Positions 1-6,075 of a DNA stretch of 13,087 nucleotides are shown here, piece after piece. The notes under the pieces are model-generated. The model ran no database searches and was not told the origin of the DNA. It saw only the letters and a list, made by a program, of their open reading frames with translations. Within the stretch, counting starts at the first letter, position 1. Each line of letters opens with the position of its first letter. Made by a program: the position numbers and the translations under genes. The stretch comes from Verrucomicrobiota bacterium. Lineage in GTDB: Bacteria; Verrucomicrobiota; Verrucomicrobiia; Limisphaerales; JACRJZ01. The stretch covers positions 1-13,087 of the forward strand of contig JAKLEJ010000051.1 of the NCBI GenBank assembly GCA_022711695.1, read 5' to 3'.

Positions 1-1
1 C

Positions 2-142
2 CGGGAGAACGCTCCTGCCGCCGGCGAGAAACGTCCGCGCGAGAAGAGGAACGCCGCGGGGGGCGCGCCTCCCGGGTCCAACGCCTCGCCTCCCACGCTC
101 AAGCCGCCCGGCCCTGCTCCGGAGGCTGCTCCGGCTCGCTAG
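2..142 (+). CDS. C-terminal tail of a protein running off the left edge
   Basis: Frame 2 is open from the first base of the window to a TAG at 140-142, giving 46 residues rich in Ala, Pro, Lys, Arg and Gly (it begins RENAPAAGEKRPREKRN and ends APEAAPAR). About three quarters of third codon positions are G or C, as expected for coding DNA here. The composition is that of a disordered basic tail, as often found at the end of RNA-binding enzymes such as DEAD-box helicases or pseudouridine synthases. No folded domain is visible, so the function cannot be named. The alternative is that this is non-coding GC-rich sequence that is open by chance. Confidence 0.4.
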   Translation, partial: RENAPAAGEKRPREKRNAAGGAPPGSNASPPTLKPPGPAPEAAPAR

Positions 143-570
143 CCCGCCCCTCCGAATCCGCGCCTCCCTCGCGTCGTCAACCGGCTGTGCGTTCGGCAGG
201 GACCTTCGCCGCCTGATCCCGGAGTCGCTCGACGCCGATTCAGGCCGCACTCAAATCGTCGCCCTGACAATTGTCCTGCTCGCCCTCCTCTGGACAGACA
301 AGGCTTCTCAAGTTCCGCGCAAACAGAGGTTCTGTATGGGTCTTTCCGGCTTCCGGCCGGAAAGGCCCATACGGAATCCATGAATGCGTGTGCGGCGAAA
401 AACATGATGACAGGCCGGGCAGACGAAATAGACTGCCCCGATGAGACCCGCCGGCCTCACCCTCGGCTTGCCTCCGGTCCCGTGGCCTGGCTTCCGCAAT
501 GGCCGCAGGCGGACCGCGATCCGCCACGCCAGCCGCGGATGCCAGACCCGCCAGCCTTTCAACTGACTTG
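143..570. other. Intergenic region with hairpins, no gene seen
   Basis: No convincing coding sequence is seen in these 428 bases. Short ORFs on both strands lack family features and conflict with each other. The region contains the long hairpin at 329-379 and two smaller perfect 6-bp stems: GGGCAG/CTGCCC (418-423 with 434-439) and GGCGGA/TCCGCC (508-513 with 520-525). All three precede the gene at 571, so they could form a structured leader. No clear sigma-70 promoter or riboswitch consensus was recognised. Confidence 0.5.
329..379 (+). repeat. Long 23-bp stem-loop
   Basis: Bases 329-351 pair with 357-379 around the 5-base loop TTCCG. All 23 positions pair if the plus strand is read as RNA: 20 are Watson-Crick and three are G-U (330/378, 334/374, 342/366). 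On the minus strand the same three positions would be A-C mismatches, which suggests that a plus-strand transcript is what folds. It is not followed by a T-run, so it is not a standard terminator. It lies about 190 bases upstream of the ATG at 571. Confidence 0.75.
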
Positions 571-1542
571 ATGAGAACACAATTCGTCCGCCATCCGCTT
601 CGTGCCGCCGCCGGCCTCCTCGTTCTGGCCGCGTTGCTCCTGGCAAAGCCGGCGCCGGGATCGGCCGCCCAGCCGCCATCGCCGTCCGGATCGAGCCTCT
701 TCGCCAGCAACAACCTCGCCGCCTGGTGCATTGTGCCCTTCGACGCCCGGAAGCGCGGCCCCGAGGAGCGCGCCGCCATGCTGCAGCGGCTGGGCTTCGG
801 GCTTTTCGCGTATGACTACCGCGCCGAGCACATCCCCACCTTCGACGCGGAGCTGGAGGCGCTCAAGCGGCGCCAGGTCAGCCTGCTGGCCTGGTGGTTC
901 CCCGGCGCCCTGAACGACGAGGCCCGGCTGATCCTCGAAACGCTCAAGCGCCACGGCGTCCGCGCCCAGCTTTGGATCACCGGCGGCGGCGAGCCGCTGA
1001 AGAATCCGGCCGAGCAAGCCGCGCGCGTCGAGGCTGAGGCCGGGCGCATCCGGCCCATCGCCGACGCCGCCGAGAAAATTGGATGCTCTGTGGCCCTCTA
1101 CAACCACGGCGGCTGGTTCGGCGAGCCGGAAAACCAGGTCGCCATCATCGAGCGCCTCAAAACGGGGGGCGTGACCAACGTCGGCATCGTCTACAACCAG
1201 CACCACGGCCACAGCCACCTCGACCGCTTCCCCGCCCTGATGGCCACGATGAAACCCTATCTCCTGGCCCTCAACCTCAACGGCATGACTCGCGACGGCG
1301 ACAAGCTGGGAAAGAAGATTCTGCCCCTGGGCCAGGGCGACCTCGACCTGGAACTGCTCCGCATCATCCGCGACAGCGGCTGGCGCGGACCCATCGGGAT
1401 TCTCAACCATACCGACGAAGACGCCGAGGCGCGTCTCCGGGACAACCTCGAGGGGCTGAACTGGCTTGTGTCGCAACTGGACGGGCGCGCCCCCGGCCCG
1501 AAACCCGTTCCCCGCACCTGGCGCCCGCCTGCGACGCCCTAG
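571..1542 (+). CDS. Secreted xylose-isomerase-like TIM-barrel protein
   Basis: A 323-residue protein resembling the sugar phosphate isomerase/epimerase (AP endonuclease 2-like, xylose isomerase-like) TIM-barrel superfamily in the form common in Verrucomicrobiota. The ATG at 571 is preferred over the in-frame ATG at 499 because it places a basic start followed by a hydrophobic stretch (residues 1-33, LLVLAALLLA, then SAAQ) exactly as a signal peptide. Residues about 44-305 form the barrel. Candidate metal or substrate residues lie in YNHGGWFGEPEN (177-188), YNQHHGHSHLDRF (208-220) and LNLNGM (234-239). The Pro-rich end after residue 306 is probably disordered. Export suggests action on a sugar or sugar derivative in the periplasm; the substrate cannot be read from sequence. 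No Shine-Dalgarno motif is seen. It appears to be a single-gene unit. Confidence 0.85.
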   Translation: MRTQFVRHPLRAAAGLLVLAALLLAKPAPGSAAQPPSPSGSSLFASNNLAAWCIVPFDARKRGPEERAAMLQRLGFGLFAYDYRAEHIPTFDAELEALKRRQVSLLAWWFPGALNDEARLILETLKRHGVRAQLWITGGGEPLKNPAEQAARVEAEAGRIRPIADAAEKIGCSVALYNHGGWFGEPENQVAIIERLKTGGVTNVGIVYNQHHGHSHLDRFPALMATMKPYLLALNLNGMTRDGDKLGKKILPLGQGDLDLELLRIIRDSGWRGPIGILNHTDEDAEARLRDNLEGLNWLVSQLDGRAPGPKPVPRTWRPPATP

Positions 1543-1609
1543 GGGAGGCGCTTGGCCGCCGGGGCCGGTCTCCCCTCAGCGGGCTTGTTCAACTAAGGTG
1601 GGTTCCGCT
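1543..1609. repeat. Copy A of a ~67-bp dispersed repeat
   Basis: This stretch begins directly after the TAG of the TIM-barrel gene and is about 75-80% identical, with a few 1-base gaps, to 4579-4645 in the same orientation. Shared blocks include CCGCCGGGGCCG, TCTCC, TCAGCGG, TGTTC, AAGG and TTCGCT/TTCCGCT. On the minus strand each copy lies just downstream of a minus-strand gene (the NlpC/P60 gene for this one). The TGTTC.A..C.AAGG part is partly palindromic. Confidence 0.65.
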
Positions 1610-1653
1610 GCGCAATGCCGCAATGCAGACTGTATTGTCAGCCGTTCGGTCAA

Positions 1654-2118
1654 TTACTGAAGAATGCTCCATCGGATTATGTTCATCGGGTCATTAAACC
1701 AGGGGTTGTCGGCCGAAGGAGCGGTGACGGTAATGACCCGACCCGCGCCTGGATCGGCCTCAATCCAATGATGATGGCCAAGGTAAGCCATGATGTGAAT
1801 GCCGCTCTTGGTGACAGCAAGATCGCCGGGAAGCACCTTCGAGTGGTCGAGGACGTTGACGCTCGGAGTGTCAAACAGTCGAACGGTGAGGCCGCGATGC
1901 TGCTCGCCGAGGGCGCTCGCAGTGCAGTCGTGCCACCACAGGCTGATCGCGCGACGGACAAGACCGGCATCGAAGGTGCGGAGTCCACGCCGAAACAGGG
2001 CGTCGATGAGGCCGCGGCGAATGAGCCCGGAGCAGTCGATGCCGCGAAAGGACTCCCCGCCCCAATAGTAGGTGACGCCGTTGTAGCGCTGGAGGCCGGA
2101 AATGTAGTCTGACCGCAA
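1654..2118 (-). CDS. NlpC/P60-family cysteine hydrolase, 5' end damaged or non-canonical
   Basis: The 154 residues from the TTG at 2118 carry an NlpC/P60 fold: YYWGGESFRGIDCSGLIRRG with the catalytic Cys at residue 29, PGDLAVTKSGIHIMAYLG with the catalytic His at 108, and a following HHHWIEADPG segment. Such enzymes cleave peptide bonds in cell-wall peptides. The same frame stays open upstream to 2256 and encodes a hydrophobic segment (VRFALFSVTVLTAGFLVL, 2202-2149) followed by a plausible cleavage region, so the protein is probably exported. However, no ATG, GTG or TTG exists in that frame between the TGA at 2257-2259 and the TTG at 2118. A GTG at 2260 in another frame starts MNPLKTTRIQWLLWLAATL, and one base of shift near 2199-2203 would join it to this frame. 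The annotated start is therefore provisional. It may be a frameshifted gene or a sequencing error. Confidence 0.75.
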   Translation of the reverse strand: MRSDYISGLQRYNGVTYYWGGESFRGIDCSGLIRRGLIDALFRRGLRTFDAGLVRRAISLWWHDCTASALGEQHRGLTVRLFDTPSVNVLDHSKVLPGDLAVTKSGIHIMAYLGHHHWIEADPGAGRVITVTAPSADNPWFNDPMNIIRWSILQ

Positions 2119-2388
2119 CGCGGCGGCGGGCGGGGCGCCGCGAGACGGCAGGACAAGAAATCCGGCTGTAAGGACCGTAACGGAGAATAGGGCGAATCGA
2201 ACGTAACGTCGCTGCCAGCCAAAGCAGCCACTGAATTCGAGTTGTCTTGAGCGGATTCACACGGGGTGTACGAGAACGGCTAAGGAAGGACCTCGGCGGC
2301 GGGCCATTGAATCACAAATGAGAACCGCCGTGGCTCCCTGCCGGCCCCTGAAGTGACATCGTTCGGCCTGCTGGGAGGTTGCGCCGCT

Positions 2389-3114
2389 TCAGCGAAAGCT
2401 CCCGATGAAGACAGCGTCCGTGTAATTGGAGCCCACAACGATGGTTTTCGTCCAGCGGGTGACGTTGTGGTTAGTCTGGAATACATAAATGGACCACGGT
2501 GGCTCCAGGGTGGTGGCTCCTTTCGTCAGTCGTTTCATCGTTAGATCGGCAGCAATCCAATCCGCCGTGTCCCCGTTCGAGTTAACCAAGGCCCATCCGG
2601 AGTTGCTCAAAAACTGGCTCAGTTCACTTGCACCGATGCTGAACGCAAATTCGTAACGGCCTGAATCCATTCCTCGCGACATGCGGTAGCCATACACCTG
2701 AACCGAAGAGGGGAGCGGCTGATCGAAATGCTGCTGGAGCGCTCTGCGAAACTGGGCGGGTGACGGCTCGCTCGCCAGTGGCACGAGTGCCAGCACGAGG
2801 AACACCAAAGCTGGCGCGTTGAGGACTACGATCTGCATCACTCGCCTCAGCCTGAAGAACCGTGAGATGATCCACCATGCCAGAAGCTGAAAGAGCAGGT
2901 GCGCAGGTCCGACTACGATGAATAGGATTATCCCCATGAAGATGCCCAAAGAAATGATCGACGGAGGCTCGTTCGATAGCGCGCTTCCACCCAACAAGAC
3001 GCAAATGGCGTATGAGAGAAGCACTCCTATTCCGTATTTGATCCAACGGCCCTCGTCGCGGGCTTTAGCTGTTGGCTCCCCGTTAGTGCGTTGACTAGCT
3101 GATGGCTGCTCCAT
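2389..3114 (-). CDS. Membrane protein of unknown function, three N-terminal helices
   Basis: A 241-residue protein that I do not recognise as a named family. A polar N-terminus (residues 1-24) is followed by three hydrophobic segments (about 27-46, 53-80 and 92-114). The soluble C-terminal domain (about 118-241) contains VQVYGYRMSRGMDSGRYEFAFSI-type alternation (best read as beta strands) and ends in a TNHNVTRWTKTIVVGSNY region. Topology suggests an inner-membrane anchor with a roughly 125-residue globular domain outside the membrane. The ATG at 3114 lacks a Shine-Dalgarno motif and lies only a few bases past the point where homology to a methyltransferase fragment (3095-3244) ends, so the gene seems to have been joined to older DNA there. 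It is followed at 128 bases by the NlpC/P60 gene on the same strand. Confidence 0.7.
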   Translation of the reverse strand: MEQPSASQRTNGEPTAKARDEGRWIKYGIGVLLSYAICVLLGGSALSNEPPSIISLGIFMGIILFIVVGPAHLLFQLLAWWIISRFFRLRRVMQIVVLNAPALVFLVLALVPLASEPSPAQFRRALQQHFDQPLPSSVQVYGYRMSRGMDSGRYEFAFSIGASELSQFLSNSGWALVNSNGDTADWIAADLTMKRLTKGATTLEPPWSIYVFQTNHNVTRWTKTIVVGSNYTDAVFIGSFR

Positions 3115-3244
3115 GTGTTCTGGTGTCCAGCATCCTGTTCGCGAGTTCCGGCGGCGTGAACACCTCGTCGTTGGAAAGGTTGGCGATGCAAGTCAGCGCG
3201 TCCGGGTTGCGCCCGCGCGAGGTGAAAGGGACTTGGGCGCTCAT
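3095..3244 (-). pseudogene. 5' remnant of a restriction-associated DNA methyltransferase
   Basis: The ATG at 3244 overlaps the TGA of the rhuM-like gene as ATGA and is preceded by a GGGGG-rich ribosome-binding region. The 49 codons start MSAQVPFTSRGRNPDALTCI and continue through NLSNDEVFTPPELANRMLD. From family knowledge this is the extreme N-terminus of large N-6 adenine methyltransferases found next to rhuM in restriction-modification loci (the FTPPE...MLD segment precedes the SAM-binding domain). Similarity stops at about residue 40; the last residues (TRTHGAAIS) belong to the DNA carrying the start of the neighbouring membrane-protein gene, and a TAG follows. The SAM motif and the catalytic NPPY-type motif are absent, so the fragment cannot methylate DNA. 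Confidence 0.7.
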
Positions 3245-3936
3245 GGCTTGTCCCCCTTCTTGGGCAGTTGCTTGATGGCACGGTCGAAGTCGGACTCGAA
3301 CAGTCGGTCTTGCACGACGCGGTATTTCTCGAATTCACTTTCGGCGTGCGCTCGGGCGATCTCGGCAGTGACTTTGCCGGCATCCTGCAAGATCTCCCGG
3401 TCTGTGGCGGCGATGAAGCGGTTGAGGCGGATTTCCCGGATGCGCTGGAGCTGTTCCTCAAAGTACTTCTTCCCGAGGATGGAGCCGTCGTTTTTGAGCC
3501 GCTCATCGTCCATCGCATAGCCCTTGATCGTGAACGACTCGATGATGCCGGTCGCCCACTTGCGGAACTGCACGGCGCGTTCGGAGTTGACCTTGTAACC
3601 GACGGCGACGATGGCGGCGAGGTTGTAGTGCTGGGTGTCGTAGGACTTGCCGTCGGCGGCAGTTATCCGAAAATATTGGATAACTGAATCTGCCTCCAAC
3701 TCATGATCGGAAAACACTTTTTGCAGGTGGTAGCTGATCGTCCTGACATCCACATCGTAAAGCAGCCCCATCGTCTTCTGGGTGAGCCAGACATTTTCAT
3801 CGGCGTAAACGGCTTCGACGTCACCCTGGCCGCTGGCGGCCACAAAGGTGAGGTATTCCGCCGCCGATGAGCGAACCAGGGAGACAGCGGCGCTCTTTTT
3901 GGCCCGACCGCGTGGAGAGGCTTTGTTTTTGCTCAT
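3241..3936 (-). CDS. RhuM-family protein with a large internal in-frame deletion
   Basis: This 231-residue protein has the RhuM-type N-terminus: a phage-antirepressor-like region with VWLTQKTMGLLYDVDVRTIS (49-68), HLQKVFSDHEL (70-80), then YNLAAIVAVGYKVNSERA (104-121) and FRKWATGIIESFTIKGYAMDDERL (124-147). Residues 171-226 (LNRFIAATDREILQDAGKVT, later RVVQDRLFESDFDRAIKQL) match the C-terminal end of full-length relatives. Those are usually about 330-350 residues and carry about 100 or more extra residues between RIREIR (165-170) and LNRF, including the VQNKLHWA and TAAELI segments. The frame is kept. The start is well supported by GGAGG seven bases upstream. It overlaps the previous ORF and the following methyltransferase remnant by ATGA, so it belonged to a tightly coupled restriction-associated operon. 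RhuM proteins have no firmly established biochemical role, and this shortened form may be non-functional. Confidence 0.85.
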   Translation of the reverse strand: MSKNKASPRGRAKKSAAVSLVRSSAAEYLTFVAASGQGDVEAVYADENVWLTQKTMGLLYDVDVRTISYHLQKVFSDHELEADSVIQYFRITAADGKSYDTQHYNLAAIVAVGYKVNSERAVQFRKWATGIIESFTIKGYAMDDERLKNDGSILGKKYFEEQLQRIREIRLNRFIAATDREILQDAGKVTAEIARAHAESEFEKYRVVQDRLFESDFDRAIKQLPKKGDKP

Positions 3937-4241
3937 AGTGTTGCCTCCGGCGGTGCGGCGACTGGTTCACTCACGGTCATGGGAGGGCAGGGTTTGGTGG
4001 ACGTCAATATCTCGTGCTTGGCACGGCGGGAAAAGAGCGAGTCCTTGGCCCCGAAAGCCGAGGAAAGGGTGAGATTGGCGAAACGGAGGTCGCGTTTTTG
4101 GGACTTCACCTTTCCGCGGCAGCCCCACTCGGCGAAGACGATCGGTTGGCAAGTGTGCTCCAGCTTGGAAGGGGCGTCGCCGTGGCGGCCCAAGGGTTTG
4201 TGGGGCTGATCCGCTGCGCCGCGAGGCTGCTCGGACGCCAT
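3933..4241 (-). CDS. Uncertain small ORF translationally coupled to the rhuM-like gene
   Basis: From the ATG at 4241 this ORF encodes 102 residues and ends with an ATGA overlap on the rhuM-like start; an in-frame ATG at 4313 would add 24 residues. GC at third positions is high, as in real genes here, and the overlap argues for operon membership. The middle (GKVKSQKRDLRFANLTLSS) and the Pro-rich end (EPVAAPPEATL) match no family I can name. It could be the tail of a former upstream restriction-operon gene whose 5' part was lost, or an open frame without function. The ribosome-binding site for rhuM lies inside its last codons. Confidence 0.35.
   Translation of the reverse strand: MASEQPRGAADQPHKPLGRHGDAPSKLEHTCQPIVFAEWGCRGKVKSQKRDLRFANLTLSSAFGAKDSLFSRRAKHEILTSTKPCPPMTVSEPVAAPPEATL
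3944..3948 (-). promoter_or_regulatory. Ribosome-binding site for the rhuM-like gene
   Basis: GGAGG on the minus strand, seven bases from the ATG at 3936. It is a full anti-16S match and fixes the start of the rhuM-like gene. Confidence 0.8.
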
Positions 4242-4524
4242 GATCGAGGACGGTTTGGCCGGTGGGCGGCATGAGGAAATTCTAGCATCTTCGGCCTGCA
4301 TGAAAAGCGCCAATTATGCCGGCCGCCCACCGATGGCTGCGCGCCCAGGTCTGCGCTTTCACCGCCTTCCTTCACCCCTGAACGCAGCGCCTGGGATTTC
4401 GTCCGCATCCTAATTGTCTGGTCCCCGGGACGGGCCTGCCTTCCGACAGCTATCCGGCCTCCCCAGCCCTTTGTCCAGACGGACCGCCGATGGGTCTTTT
4501 GCTGCTGTGACGAGAGGGGGCCTC

Positions 4525-4549
4525 GAAATCCTCACAAGCTCAGGATTTC
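4525..4549. repeat. 8-bp stem-loop
   Basis: GAAATCCT and AGGATTTC pair perfectly around the loop CACAAGCTC. It lies downstream of the minus-strand membrane gene, but no T-run follows on either strand, so a terminator role is only possible. Confidence 0.45.
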
Positions 4550-4578
4550 CGCTCTGACCCGTTCAACACACGCGCCAT

Positions 4579-4645
4579 AGGCCAGGTGCCGGTCCGCCGG
4601 GGCCGATCTCCTGTCAGCGGCCTGTTCGAACAAGGCTGGATTCGC
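4579..4645. repeat. Copy B of the ~67-bp dispersed repeat
   Basis: It is related to 1543-1609 in the same orientation, with shared blocks as listed for copy A. It contains GCCTGTTCGAACAAGGC (4620-4636), which is palindromic apart from one base. It lies 43 bases beyond the stop of the minus-strand two-helix membrane protein gene, just as copy A lies downstream of the NlpC/P60 gene. Confidence 0.65.
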
Positions 4646-4687
4646 TGGGCTCTGCTGCAAAACAGCCATTATTGTTGGACAATGTCC

Positions 4688-4945
4688 TCATGATTCCGGC
4701 TCGCTTGATTTGAACCGACTCAAAATGGCGGCCGCCAAACAAGTAACCCCACATGTCACCATCGCCAGAAATGACAGACCGCAGCCGACACCGACCCAAT
4801 CTCGCGGTTGGTCATCGGTGCTCGTCAGGGCGGCCGCACCGAACATCGAAACAAGCCAGAGGATGAGACAAACACTACTCGCGATGCCCGCTCTCTTTGA
4901 CAAGCGTTCGTATCGCTGGGCTTTCGACAGTGGCATTGGTGTCAT
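4688..4945 (-). CDS. Small two-helix membrane protein of unknown function
   Basis: From the ATG at 4945 it has 85 residues: a basic, polar N-terminus (KAQRYERLSKRAG), a first hydrophobic segment at about 20-40, a short polar loop TSTDDQPRDW (41-50), a second hydrophobic segment at about 51-74 and a charged tail SRFKSSEPES. The basic N-terminus favours an N-in, C-in hairpin topology. The frame is open further upstream to 5035, but that part is Gly/Ser/Arg-rich and overlaps an inverted repeat, so the internal start is preferred; an ATG three codons later (4936) is also possible. The family is not recognised. The size and setting, next to a DUF7738-like gene, would fit an accessory or immunity-type protein, but this is inference. 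Confidence 0.6.
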   Translation of the reverse strand: MTPMPLSKAQRYERLSKRAGIASSVCLILWLVSMFGAAALTSTDDQPRDWVGVGCGLSFLAMVTCGVTCLAAAILSRFKSSEPES

Positions 4946-4996
4946 GTTGGTGAATGTAGAGATCCCCGACCGCCGCTGGCGGCGCGTGCTGGGAGC

Positions 4997-5080
4997 GAAT
5001 CCGCCGTCCGAGAAACCTGCTGCGTCCAAAGACACAGCGCAGGGCGGCGGTTCTGGTAGATCGATCTGTTGGGCGGATTC
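4997..5080. repeat. 84-bp inverted repeat between two small genes
   Basis: GAATCCGCC (4997-5005) and GGCGGATTC (5072-5080) are perfect 9-base inverted arms with 66 bases between them. The right arm overlaps the TGA (5079-5081) of the minus-strand DUF7738-like gene. The motif TGAATCCGC followed by C/T then CAA occurs again on the minus strand at 2259 and below, just before the NlpC/P60 gene. Confidence 0.5.
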
Positions 5081-5546
5081 ACGCGAAACAGAGGCTGATG
5101 TCTTGGATCCGCCCGGACTTCGAGTTGGCCCACAAGTGACACCTAACCCGGCCCAGGGTCATGGCTGCCGCACCCTCCGTCTCCCATTCGTTCAAGTCCA
5201 CTCCTTCGGCCTCAACGGCAAAGAAATCCGCAGCATCCTCGATCCTCCTTCCTTTGATGATCAAGTCACCGTCAAAGAGCAACACAGGATGAAAGTCGCA
5301 TCGAGTAACTGGATCCGCGAGGAGAACCGAGACTTGGTCCACTATGCCAGCCTCCTCGTAGATCCAGACACCAACATCGTCAAAAGTATGGATCGTGGAA
5401 GGAGATTGCCTGTCAGGGCCTTTGAGCAGTTCATTGGACCTACTCGCGCCAAATGCGCGTTTGAGCAGCTCGAAAGGTGGCGGGCTCTCGATGCTCCACG
5501 CTCCGATCCGATAGGAATCGTCCGAGACTCTGATGGTGAAGTGCAT
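5079..5546 (-). CDS. DUF7738-like small protein of unknown function
   Basis: A 155-residue soluble protein starting MHFTIRVSDDSYRIGAWSI at 5546. The order of features recalls DUF7738-type proteins: an N-terminal strand pair, PPPFELLKRAFG (22-33), STIHTFDDVGVWIYEE (50-65), a central LLADP segment, and a LLFDGDLIIKGRRI hairpin (89-102). The match is from memory and moderate. The function of that family is not established; members often sit among toxin-immunity or other accessory genes. An in-frame ATG seven codons upstream (5567) is an alternative start. The much longer open frame upstream runs through intergenic repeats and is not credible. It lies 133 bases upstream of the two-helix membrane gene on the same strand. 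Confidence 0.65.
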   Translation of the reverse strand: MHFTIRVSDDSYRIGAWSIESPPPFELLKRAFGASRSNELLKGPDRQSPSTIHTFDDVGVWIYEEAGIVDQVSVLLADPVTRCDFHPVLLFDGDLIIKGRRIEDAADFFAVEAEGVDLNEWETEGAAAMTLGRVRCHLWANSKSGRIQDISLCFA

Positions 5547-5858
5547 CGGCGCTAGTGTGCCCAACATGGGTATTTGGACAAGTCCATTTGTGGCACAAGA
5601 CAGCTCGCCCTGGGGCGGAGTCGGGTGCGGTCTGGAGCAGTTCAAGGGCATTGCGGGACATGAGGGCATCCTGCGCCGAAGGGGCCGGAAAACAAGGAGA
5701 AACGGCCCCGTGAGAATGGCAGACCAAGGGGTGGACAGGATGGCAGGATGAACGGGAATGAAGCCTCCGAGTGCGCCGAGAACACTGAAGGGGAGCCCCA
5801 GAGAGCCAGCCTGCGGCGCGTTGACCGGCTGAAGACGAACTCCCGCAACAGGGTGAGC

Positions 5859-5888
5859 CACGGATGGACACGGATGGACACGGATGAA
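5859..5888. repeat. Three tandem 10-bp units, CACGGATGGA
   Basis: CACGGATGGA, CACGGATGGA and CACGGATGAA follow each other without spacers. Such arrays are familiar as scattered intergenic elements in Verrucomicrobiota and Planctomycetes. Their function is unknown. Confidence 0.85.
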
Positions 5889-5937
5889 GATGGGGCTCGC
5901 GAGGACGCTCGCGCTCCTGGCGGGGCGGGAGCGGGAC

Positions 5938-5967
5938 ACGGCGGCGACGGAGCACCGCCCTCCAGGG
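5938..5967 (-). repeat. Hairpin repeat R1, inverted copy
   Basis: These 30 bases are the exact reverse complement of 12761-12790. The element forms a 7-bp stem around a CTCCGT loop when read on the minus strand. Confidence 0.85.
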
Positions 5968-6075
5968 GGACGGCCGCGCATCCCAGGCCCACCGATTGTG
6001 CCAGGTCCCCACGGTCCTCACCCGCACTGCGGACGCCCTCTCCCGTTCCCACAGACGAAGGAGGGCTGGGTTTCA

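Larger units (their letters stand above)
4314..4687. other. Intergenic region, no gene seen
   Basis: This 374-base stretch separates the two-helix membrane protein gene from the restriction remnants. It holds a perfect 8-bp stem (GAAATCCT 4525-4532 with AGGATTTC 4542-4549, 9-base loop) and copy B of the dispersed repeat (4579-4645). Short ORFs on both strands have no recognisable features. No promoter was identified. Confidence 0.5.

Noticed and set aside
559..1476. Long minus-strand open frame opposite the TIM-barrel gene
   Set aside because: It mirrors the codon pattern of the real gene, is Val/Ala/Gly-biased and has no domain. It is a shadow frame of GC-rich DNA.
3027..3518. 163-residue minus-strand frame overlapping rhuM and the methyltransferase remnant
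   Set aside because: It is Ser/Arg/Thr-rich and out of frame with both recognised sequences.
4525..4549. Rho-independent terminator
   Set aside because: The stem is perfect, but no T-run follows on either strand, so it is kept only as a hairpin.
4997..5148. Integron attC sites in the accessory block
   Set aside because: An isolated GTTAGGT-type box occurs near 5142-5148 on the minus strand, but the paired boxes at the right spacing are absent, and the inverted arms at 4997-5080 do not fit the GTTRRRY consensus. No integrase is in the window.
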